Origin: Coturnix japonica
Taxonomy: Eukaryota > Chordata > Aves > Galliformes > Phasianidae
Length of the DNA: 64,000 bases
Assembly: GCF_001577835.2 (NCBI RefSeq)
Contig: NC_029521.1
Span: 6,500,255 to 6,564,254, forward strand
Direction of reading: 5' to 3'
The notes below the pieces were generated by a model. It was not told the DNA's origin and made no database searches. It saw only the letters and a list, made by a program, of their open reading frames with translations. Positions 12,707 to 27,100 of this stretch are shown piece by piece. The stretch's first letter is position 1. Every line of letters starts with the position of its first letter. The position numbers and the translations under genes are program-made.

Positions 12707-14945
12707 TGTAGGGGTGGTACAGAAGGAGCAGCAGCCACTGCTCCAAGTCTGCACTGCATGGTTTTGTTCAAGATGCCAATAAAACTGGGACAGGCTGCAA
12801 CAGCACAAAATCTTCACATGAATGGGACAATGACTGACACAAGCAGAGCAAGGTCCTCAGAACTTCACTGTCACACTATTTTTGTTAATATTCTAACAGT
12901 GATTTCCTTGGTTTTCCCCTTCATCTCCCTCACCCGCTACTCTCAGCCTGTAACGCATCCTCTGTGCAGCCATAAAAGTCCCAATAACAATGAGAGAAAA
13001 AACAGCACAAGCAACTGCCATTTCCAATGCATTCATACAAACACTTGTGTGGTTTAAAAGTTGAGAGCAAGAGCACCAAACGTCCAGAGGTGCATACAAG
13101 TTATCAGAAGGGCAGCAAGTTCTATTTCTCATTTTTTGCTGTATTTATCCACATATTCAGGTTAGAAAGGAATGGGAATCCAAACCAGCTTTATCACATT
13201 GAGGAAGAAGTACCTTAAAAAACTACTTTGAGGGATTTGTTTTGCAACAGTCAAAACTTCATTATTTTCCTTCCTAGAAATGCCAGCATGATAAACACCA
13301 CTCAACAAACGTTACATGGTTTCCAATTCCTGCACAGAGCCCACACAGAACACGTGTTTTATAACACCCTCATGGCCCAGGTTCTTTAGCACTCAGCTTT
13401 TTACAGAGAAATCATTAAGTGCCAAGAACTGTTTAAAAGAAAAACTAGTCTTCCTTGGGCCAAGTCATTGTCAAACTTGCTCAAAGAGCTACAAAAATTT
13501 TGCCTGATTAAAGATTGCAAAAGCACGCCTACCCTCCGAATTAAAGCAACGTGCCAGCTCCTATTTTGTCACCCGGAAAGCTGTGCCAAAGGGGCTGGAA
13601 ATACCATTGTCAACAGGTTCATGCAGACCCGAATGTAAGTGGGAAATGTTCACACTCTGGGCAACACAGAGTAGCACAAATAACCTCTGGTGGGTATTTG
13701 ACTGCTACACCACCAGCACGGCAGTTTTTACATGGTGTCAAGAGCTAAACATACAGTTTCCAAGGAAAATAGCGAGAAATGGAGTTATGAAAGAAGAAAG
13801 CTCCGAGAACTTTGGAGTAGAGGAAGAAAAAAGTTAAGCTGGTGGAAATGTGGGGGTAAAAGCAAGATGAACAGGAAGCTGCCTGCACCCAACAGCTGTC
13901 TCAAACTGAGACGCAGGTAATCTCACCTGTATGCTACATTCTTAACTTCTAAACCATCATATTCTCCAAAACTTTCATATTTCAACAGTTTGGGTTTTTC
14001 TTCTCCTGCACAACAGTAAGGCGACTGTCTCCTCTCTTCTCCCACAAAGGCCTTGAGTTTACATTAAGCTAAGCGATGAATTAAGTACATGAACTTACAA
14101 TTTTTAGAATTAGGGGTAACGTCCTACAAGCTTTAGGCAATGCCCAGACTTGTTGAACCCAGTAAACTGATCAGATAGAAGCACCATTGGGCAAAAGACA
14201 GTTCTGCCAGCCACCTTCAGGCACTGCTCACTGACCCTCAGAACAGCCACAGCAGGAGAACAAGAACCAGAGAAACATTTGATTCCTCTACGTCCCAAAT
14301 TCTTAACAGCAAAGTAGCCCAGCGCTACAACAGCAGCTTTAAAGGCAAGCTGATCTCTTCCCTATGCTGTTACAGCCTTTCAGACCCACTGCAAAGCTCA
14401 GAGATTAGAATCATTTAAGAAAGCAAACAAACAAACAACAGAAGGAAGGTATTTATCCACCAGTAAATACAATAACGCAGCAAATCTCAGCATTACGACA
14501 GATACATTTTATCACGTTACCCAAAGCGTGAGACCAACAAAGTAACACCTGGGAAAGAAAGGCGGGGCGATAACGCTTTCAATATCACAAGCCCCCGAGC
14601 CCATCAGTACCAGCACGTGAGTACCAGAGACAAGCGACGCAGCAACGGCACATATAGAACACGAGCATTCTGCAACAGAAACCCAGCAACCAGCATTGGC
14701 GAACTCCCAATAGAAGGAAGTCACCTAGGACACGACGGGCGCACGGCAGCAGGAAAGCCCCCTCCCAGCTGCTCGCTACAAACATCGGCTCGGTTATTTA
14801 AGAGTTCATTTTTAGGTTATCCGTGAGTTGAGCAGCAGGGCCGGGGTTTTCTCACGTGCCTTCGCACCTGGAGGATGCACAGCGACGAGCAGGAGCGCCG
14901 TCGATGGAGAAAGAAGAGAACAGAAAGTTTCTTCTTTGCACTCAC

Positions 14946-14999
14946 CTGGTCCCGGCCGCCCCGTCCCGCGGGGCAGGAGGAGGAGGAGGAGGAGGCCAT
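14946..14999 (-). CDS. ANK3: Candidate first coding exon of ankyrin-G (ANK3), partial gene
   Basis: Eighteen codons run from an ATG at 14999-14997 to CAG at 14948-14946, followed at once by GTGAGTGC, a near-ideal splice donor in phase 0. The peptide is Met-Ala, then a six-serine run, then a Cys-Pro-Ala-Gly and Arg/Gly-rich tail. The start has A at -3 and G at +4, a strong initiation context, and lies in a CpG island. Identity rests on two points. In vertebrates the gene next to CDK1 on the side away from RHOBTB1 is ANK3, transcribed away from CDK1. From memory, one ankyrin-G isoform begins with a similar MASSASSS-type segment. Ankyrin-G links membrane proteins such as sodium channels to spectrin at the axon initial segment; the ankyrin repeats are encoded by later exons beyond the left edge. 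It could also be the first exon of an unrelated gene. Confidence 0.5.
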
Positions 15000-15203
15000 G
15001 TTGCAGCGCGCTCGGCACCTCGTCTCACCTCGTTAAGCGTAGGGGCAGAGCCGTCCCGGACTCGCCCCCACCGACGGGAGGGGCTGCCCCTGGTCGCCGC
15101 CGCCCCCTCAGGTGGAGCCGGGCACGGCGGGCGGGGCGGCCCTGGGGCACCGCCGTCACTCCCGGGGGCTGCGGCCGTTCTGCCCCGCGGTGGCGCAGCG
15201 CGG

Positions 15204-15219
15204 AGAGCAGGTGGCGCTG
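15204..15219 (+). promoter_or_regulatory. CTCF-type motif
   Basis: AGAGCAGGTGGCGCTG matches the CTCF core (CCACCAGGGGGCGCTA) at most of the central positions, including AGG.GGCGCT. It shares GCAGGTGGCGCTG exactly with the site at 17139-17154 and has the same orientation. It lies inside the ANK3-side CpG island. Confidence 0.5.
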
Positions 15220-15280
15220 CCGGCGGGCAGCACCGAGACAGAAGCGGGCGGCAGCAGTTGAGCTCGTTGTCATCCTTTGA

Positions 15281-16936
15281 ATGACTTTATACCGCTTGTT
15301 CCGGACGGGACTCGTTTCCTCAGCTCGCACAGCTGATGGCAGGAGGAATTTTTAAGCGTCCAAGCTTATGTGTAAATCTTGAGTCTCATCTACGTTCCCA
15401 CGTGGAAGAGAATCTTTCTTGGCAGCTAGAGAGATACCTGGGAGGAAGGAAGTCAGCTTCCCTCGCTGCAGGACATGTTTCCAGTTGTGCTGCCCTGCCT
15501 GAGGTTTGGGATTTGCAGGTGCTATCAGGGCATGCTGGAATTTGTTAATAGTCACACAAGTGTTGTATTCAAGAGGTATCGCCCTTTAAAATTACCTAAA
15601 TGCTGCTAAATAACTCCTACTGTCCTTTTGCTTTGTTACACTGACCAAATAATGTCTTCTTATTAATAGGTATTAAAAGATGCCAGTTGGTATTTGTGTT
15701 TATCTGCTTTTGAATGCGGTGGCCACAGGTTCTGTAATTACTATTTACAAACAAGTCAATTTTTTCAATCCCATCATTATGTACGAGACAGAATACACTG
15801 TTTCTCTTCTTTACAATAAAGCTGTTGTTGGAAATAATGTGATTATTATAGGAAAGACAAGACTATATTGACTCTTGCAGCTGTCCTCTACTCAGAATAG
15901 AAGTTGTTCAGAGTATTACGTTGGATTCTTAGCCATGAATACAACAGTAATGCCATAATCTGAGATTGGCATTGTAGGTCTGATCCTATATTCCTTGCAC
16001 AAACAGCATTTCAGTTCAAGCAAGTGGGTGGAGAAGAACTGAATGCAGAAGGGGTTTAAAATACTTGCCCTTTGCCTGTTTATATAAATAAAATGGTCCT
16101 TGATGTTTTGTCAAAGTAGAACTAGATTTCTTTACTGTTTGCCTTCATGTTTGTCCTCAGTTTTGCATCTGATTTCACGTTTTGCTTTAAATGGGAGCAG
16201 GAATCCAATGGAATCTGTACTGCTCTGTCCATTGAGGGCTCAGTGGTGAGCAGACCACCCGCTGCTATTGCTTCACACAGAGAACTACGTCTCTTCAAAC
16301 ACAAAAGCAAATACAAATGTATCAGCTGCACGCGCACCTGTGTCAAGCAGCACTGTTAGCTATTGCTGGGTCTGCAACAATAATAATGCTGATGCTGCTA
16401 GTTAAAAAATTAATTTGGGTTAAGTCTGGAATTTCCTACACTTAAATTTGAAGTGAAAGCTCAATTTTGGCCACCTTCCTATAGTTTGTGGACAAGAGCC
16501 AGTCAGTGGCAGTGGTTCTGACCTGTGCTGGTTGCACAGTGCAGCCCCCAAAGCTATTGAGCACACACGGGCTGGCTGTGCTGGCCATGCGGTCAGGCCT
16601 GAGGGATGTGTCACTAACACTTTGCTTCAGCTGTGCAGCCAGTCTGTGCGCTGCTGAGCCTGGGCTGTGCTGGATTCATTACACAGGAGAGAGCTTCTCT
16701 GTGTGTGTACAAAGCACGTCGGATTCACTACCTACAAACTGTGCTGGATTTGAGGCTGTGCTCCTGCCCAGGGCTTCCCAAAGCGATGCAACAGCTTTGT
16801 TCTATGCAGGGAATCTCAGCAAGTGCTGGGAGTGCAAACAAAAACCGAAGGGCACGTGTGGTGCCTGTTTCTCAGGAGCAATAATTCCCCTTGAGGGAGG
16901 GCAAAGCGGAGGGTTTATGTTGCTGAAACTGATGTA
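15281..16936. other. Spacer between the two CpG islands; no gene seen
   Basis: Composition returns to AT-rich. Short open frames occur on both strands, for example 15680-15871 plus, with no family features. An AATAAA occurs at about 15817 but has no associated gene that I can support. A GC-richer patch at 16490-16900 gives a long plus frame running into the CR1 copy; its composition does not look coding. Confidence 0.6.
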
Positions 16937-17116
16937 TGCCCAGGGAGGTTGTGGATGCCCCGTCCTTGGAGGTGTTCAAGACCAGGTTGGACAGGGCCCT
17001 GGGCAACCTGATCTAGTAAATGTGTGTTTGGTGGCCCTGCCAGGCAGGGGGTTGGAACTACATGATCCTTGAGGTCCCTTCCAACCCGGGTCATTCTGTG
17101 ATCTGTGATTCTGTAT
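16937..17116 (+). mobile_element. CR1 LINE 3'-end fragment, young copy, plus orientation
   Basis: The copy begins within the conserved GCCCAGGGAGGTTGTGGATG block and continues through GGTGTTCAAGACCAGGTTGG, the GGCAGGGGGTTGGAACTA block and CCCTTCCAACCC. It ends in the ATTCTGTGATCTGTGATTCT tail microsatellite characteristic of CR1. It is 5'-truncated to about 180 bp and very similar to the copy at 29639-30118, so both belong to one relatively recent subfamily. Its 3' end lies about 20 bp before a CTCF-type motif and about 90 bp before the E2F-type site of the CDK1 promoter. Confidence 0.9.
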
Positions 17117-17135
17117 GCTGGAGGGGGACACCTCC

Positions 17136-17154
17136 ACACCAGCAGGTGGCGCTG
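17136..17154 (+). promoter_or_regulatory. CTCF-type motif upstream of CDK1
   Basis: CCAGCAGGTGGCGCTG (17139-17154) agrees with the CTCF core at 13 of 16 positions by my hand alignment. It lies between the CR1 insertion and the CDK1 promoter elements. Confidence 0.55.
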
Positions 17155-17206
17155 TGGTGCGGGACGTGCCGCTCTCTCTCTTCTTCCTGGCGCCTTTCCG
17201 TGTCGC

Positions 17207-17214
17207 TTTGGCGC
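17207..17214 (+). promoter_or_regulatory. E2F-type site in the CDK1 promoter
   Basis: TTTGGCGC is an exact fit to the E2F consensus TTTSSCGC. It lies 21 bp upstream of the first inverted CCAAT box. E2F input to CDK1 is known in mammals; use of this copy is inferred. Confidence 0.6.
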
Positions 17215-17234
17215 CGCCGGATCGTAGCGCTCCG

Positions 17235-17239
17235 ATTGG
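17235..17239 (-). promoter_or_regulatory. Inverted CCAAT box 1 (NF-Y), CDK1 promoter
   Basis: ATTGG preceded by CCG and followed by T, a typical NF-Y context. It is 33 bp from the next box, the three-helical-turn spacing typical of NF-Y-driven G2/M promoters. Confidence 0.7.
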
Positions 17240-17267
17240 TCGCTTTGAATCATCCCGGCGCTGCTCC

Positions 17268-17272
17268 ATTGG
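17268..17272 (-). promoter_or_regulatory. Inverted CCAAT box 2 (NF-Y), CDK1 promoter
   Basis: ATTGG within CTCCATTGGTGG. It lies 35 bp upstream of the CHR element, matching the box-to-CHR spacing of DREAM/MuvB-regulated genes. Confidence 0.7.
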
Positions 17273-17294
17273 TGGGTGGTGGCGGCAGCGCTGA

Positions 17295-17308
17295 GCGGCG
17301 GGTTCGAA
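17295..17308 (+). promoter_or_regulatory. CDE/CHR cell-cycle element, CDK1 promoter
   Basis: GCGG at 17295-17298 (CDE), a four-base spacer, then TTCGAA at 17303-17308 (CHR). Human CDK1 has the same CDE - 4 nt - CHR arrangement with TTTGAA as CHR, and TTCGAA is an accepted functional CHR variant. These elements recruit DREAM/MuvB to repress the gene in G0/G1 and activate it in G2/M. A second TTTGAA at 17244-17249 lacks a CDE at the right distance. Confidence 0.7.
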
Positions 17309-17329
17309 TCCTCGTCGCCCGCCCCCGGC

Positions 17330-17432
17330 TGAGCACTGAGCGCCCGCAGCGCGGAGCTGGTGGCGGCGCCGGGCCCGGTTGGCCGTGGTACCGCTACGGG
17401 AGCGAGGGGCGCCGGCTTTGAGCGGCCTAGTT
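17330..17432 (+). other. CDK1: CDK1 exon 1, non-coding 5' UTR (start approximate)
   Basis: The exon is inferred from the strong donor TT|GTGAGTGC at 17433, downstream of the CDE/CHR, with transcription probably starting about 17315-17345. CDK1 in other vertebrates also has a non-coding first exon, with the start codon early in exon 2. The exact start cannot be read from sequence alone. Confidence 0.6.
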
Positions 17433-17896
17433 GTGAGTGCGGCCGTATCGGCGCATAGGGGGGAGGGTGCAGGCGCTTGGGCCCTTATGGCCGCCCGCAC
17501 GGTCGGGATGGGGGCTGGGTGCTGGTAGCGGGGTCCGTCCGCTCGGGCCTTCACGGGGAGGGACGGAGCGCCGGGCCCTGGGCTATGGGGGGGCGTTGGG
17601 GGCTGCGGGCGGTGCGGGGCTGCCGGCCTCGTGCGCTGCCTGCGGGCGGTTTCCAGGCCGAGGCAGGTTGCCGTTAACGTACGACTGGGAAAGCTCCCAG
17701 CTGGGGCCACGTTTCCCTCTTGATTCGGTGTGTATTTGTATGTAGGGATGGCGGGCTTTTTTAGCTGTGTCCCCTAATAAACGCTTCTTCCCTCCTTCCC
17801 CCCCCTTTTGAATCATCAAGCTTTTGGGGCTTTGTTTGCATTCAAGGAGCGCCTGTTGAATCTCACGGCTTTTTTGTTGCAGGTGTGCCCACAGCC

Positions 17897-24008
<6,112 letters not shown>

Positions 24009-24195
24009 AACTTTGGACTAAATCAGAGTGAAATGATCACAATTAATTCTACTATTGTTTGTCTGTAGCTTTGTCTGTCAGCCAACCTTATAATTATGGC
24101 TTTTTGTTTTGATTTGTGTTGCATAAATGTAAATATTAACCGGTGAACGCGGTGAACCTCTTATAAATAAAACTTTACATTTAGTGAGGGACTGA
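24009..24195 (+). other. CDK1: CDK1 3' UTR with poly(A) signal at 24166-24171
   Basis: A short 3' UTR of about 180 bases. AATAAA at 24166-24171 is the first canonical signal after the stop, and cleavage is expected about 15-25 bases later. Confidence 0.75.
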
Positions 24196-27100
24196 GCTTC
24201 TTTCCACGCCCCTACAGAAGGGCAGCCTTTTAGAATGGGCTGCGAAGTTATGGCTCGTCCACCAAAGCAGGTAACTGAAACTACTGAAACTGGTTTTGAA
24301 ACAACTTCTCTGAAGTTCAGCTGTTTCATTGCCATGCACAAATGAAATCTAAGGCTTACACTGTACTGAATGTTACAAATGACATCTAAAATGGGATGCT
24401 TCGGTAATATGCAATTCAAAACAAAGAAGGTGGCCAAATGTGTCCCTTTTTCTGAAGGTATCTGGAACATCTGTATGCTTTTCTGTTGTCTTGAAGGCCC
24501 AAGAACGTATTTTGCATTGGTGTGCAACTTGTGAGTCAGCATACTTCCATCTCCTGGAATAATTAAGGTGTGTGATGTGGAGTTGTACAAGGGAATTGTC
24601 TATATACTGATGTGTAGTTGGCTGATGTGGCTCTTTTCAACTGCTAGCAGTAATGCAGTTCTCATCTGATTCTCGTTAAAGGCTGAGCCACCTGGATTAT
24701 ACTGGAAAAGCTAAGCTTTTCACATAGGTTTATTCAAGTAAATGTTAATTTAACAAGACTGCTCTCAGAAATGTAATAGTCTGAGATGTTACATGCATAT
24801 AGACTCCTCCACAATTAAAGCATGAGCTTTGTAAAACTCCAGTGTTTCACATTTACAGGTGAGACTATTATAAAATCTTGACAGAATTCATCAGATTACG
24901 TACTAAGAAATGATTGACCATCACTAGATTTCTAATTGCTACCTTTGCTCTTGGTTTCCCATACATCAAATGGGACACAATGCTAGATTAGGAGAAGAAA
25001 AGCAACAGAAGGCTCTTGTGGATACATTATAATCACATAGTTTGATAGACTTAACTGCAGTTCTCCTTCCAGTGTTATAGCTGCTGTAGTCTCTAGTTGT
25101 AGGACTGTACATCTGTCAGGTTTTATTAGATCTCAGCACCTTGGGGCTCTTAAACTTGCTGACTTGCAGCCAAGTGTGGTATGGTAACAAAAGTCTGTAA
25201 GTTTTAAGCCACACATGTGAAAGGAATCATGCAAACCACTCGAAAATAGTGGAGTTTATAAGTCCTGTCCTATAGATGCTGAGGGGTGAGTCTGAAACAA
25301 AAGCAGCAGAGATAACATTCTATCCATCTGATGTTTACTTTCATGTTTATTCATGACTTTCATGTTTGTTTATGAGTAGCTGAATGAAGTGCTGGACCTG
25401 ATTTTAGTTAACCGGCTGCTTTTACAGATGTAAATACCAGTTTGAGGGGTGGGGTGGTGAGCATTATTTTCTGCAGGATGATTCTTAATCTCCAGAAGTA
25501 TCTGGGTACTGTCACAGTAATTGAGTCATTTAGGAGTATACAGTGAAGCAAGATGGGGAGACTTCTAAATTTGCTTTTCTAGAAAGTTCTCTTTTAATTG
25601 AAGGTAGAGGGGAGGAAGATTGCTATAGCTGACTGGTATTAACATCACTGATAAAATGCATTTTCAAGGCAGATTAGGGTAGAGGTCTCAATTGCTGTCT
25701 TTTGAGTGCAGTAATTTAATACTAGCACACAGGTCAGGGGACAATATTGCTGGTGCTAACTGGTTACACTAGAATAGGAAAAGGAGAACCTACAGAAGGT
25801 AAGCACAAGCCAGCAACTGCTCTGAAAAATTGGCAGATAAGTATTTAATTTAAGGAGTATTATTTAATATTTATTTAGCTATCAGCAGATAGCTTCTGCT
25901 ACATGAAACTACATTGGTAAAACCAGAGCTGCCTTGCACTTCTGGGTTTTACTCCACTGTGGATAACAGCTGGCAGCTCTATTGATAGTGCTCTGACTGT
26001 AGTAGAACTGAACTGCTGCAATATGTTACTTTCGTCCTTCAGCTGAGGCCATTGTAGCGCTTGGCAGGGTTTCACTGGTTCGTGCTCTTTTATTAGGGCA
26101 TTTAGACAATTGAAAGGTACTAAGCTAACATTTGTTGGATGTGGGCCCAACACGCAATAACCAGTATATTTTTTCATTGCCACAGATAAAATGATTACTT
26201 GAGAATAGAAAGCACTCTGCTTTGCCTGAAGTAACTAGGAGTCCATGTATTGTTTTCTTTCCCCCTGTGTGTGCAGTAGGCTCAGTACTAAGTTAAATAG
26301 TTAAGTTACTAAGTGCAAACTTGCTATTATTACTAACTAATCTAGGTTATAGATTAACCAAGTTGAATTTTTGGATATCTTTAAAGGTTTTTATAGTGAT
26401 AGTGAGCATCTGCTGAAGACCCACAGGTTTGCAATGCATTTCTTAATGTTGGAAGAAGCAAGGTGGGAGGGAGGCAACAAAAAGCAGCCCACTCTTGGTT
26501 GCAATCAAGTTTTATAACACTGCATCTATGTCACCTCTGTTATGGCTGCTGGTCAGTGTTTTCTCTTACAGTACAGGCAAAACCCGACAGGGAACGTTAC
26601 TTTCTGTTTCAATTGCTTGTATTCTATCCTCTTAAAAAGTAACATGGATCAAAATGTTGGGGTATGTAAGACTGGGATCAAATTAACTTTATTATTATTT
26701 CTAAAGCAAGCTTCTAAGTGCTTTCAATTGTTGCACTCCAAAATATCTGACCTATGCTACTGAATGCTTGCAGACTGAGTTCAGCTGCTTTTATTTTACT
26801 TTGATGTAATAACATATATCCCCACTAAAATTAATTACCATCTGCTTCTTTGAAAACAATTGATTCTTTAAAACAGAGGTCTTACAGGGGACTAAGAAAA
26901 CAGCAACACTTTACTTTCTAAACCACTTGGATAGGACAACTATCATCAAACCTGCTTTCCATTGTACCTTTCCACATGCAGGTGTCAGGGTCAGAAGGGT
27001 CTTTCTCAGGCCAGTTCCCGTACTGCTTTTGTGCTGTGGTGTTCAGTGAATCCATCATCTTTAATATGAGCAGGTAGAGGGAAGTTAGCTGATAAGTCCA

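Larger units (their letters stand above)
1..14945 (-). other. Probable first intron of the minus-strand ANK3 candidate; no exons recognised
   Basis: The splice donor at 14945-14944 reads leftward into this stretch. I found no exon resembling ankyrin repeats on the minus strand and no other coding block with credible splice sites. Open frames here are short and lack family motifs; the longest, about 157 codons on the minus strand near 9425-9898, has no recognisable domain. The stretch is AT-rich and carries scattered homopolymers, one CR1 fragment, one mariner remnant and one possible LTR, listed separately. Calling it an intron is inference from the donor and from gene order. If the first-exon call is wrong, it is simply intergenic DNA. 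Confidence 0.45.
14820..15280. promoter_or_regulatory. CpG island, probable promoter of the minus-strand ANK3 candidate
   Basis: GC content rises abruptly here and CpG dinucleotides are dense from about 14830 to 15260, in contrast to the AT-rich flanks. A candidate coding first exon with strong initiation context lies inside, on the minus strand, so transcription probably starts to its right, within about 15010-15280. There is no obvious TATA box. A CTCF-type motif lies at 15204-15219. A 101-codon minus-strand frame (15330-15025) precedes the candidate start and could act as an upstream ORF if the transcript starts far enough right. Confidence 0.7.
17125..17680. promoter_or_regulatory. CDK1: CpG island over the CDK1 promoter, exon 1 and start of intron 1
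   Basis: Dense CpG and high GC extend from just after the CR1 tail to about 17680. The island contains the cell-cycle promoter elements, the presumed transcription start near 17315-17345, non-coding exon 1 and the start of intron 1. No TATA box is visible, as usual for this gene. G-runs at 17505-17533 on the plus strand could form a G-quadruplex. Confidence 0.85.

Noticed and set aside
14828-15284. Two long overlapping plus-strand frames in the CpG island
   Set aside because: Arg/Gly/Pro/Ala-rich frames open on several frames at once are the usual by-product of high GC. The minus-strand first exon explains the island better.
15025-15330. 101-codon minus-strand frame upstream of the ANK3-like start
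   Set aside because: No family features, and it lies in presumed promoter or 5' UTR. At most an upstream ORF.
16488-17072. 194-codon plus-strand open frame
   Set aside because: Its last third is a CR1 fragment in sense orientation and the rest is a GC-richer spacer with no domain. It is open by composition, not selection.
17244-17249. TTTGAA as the CDK1 CHR element
   Set aside because: No CDE at the 4-nt distance, and it lies between the CCAAT boxes, not downstream of both. TTCGAA at 17303 fits the known layout better.
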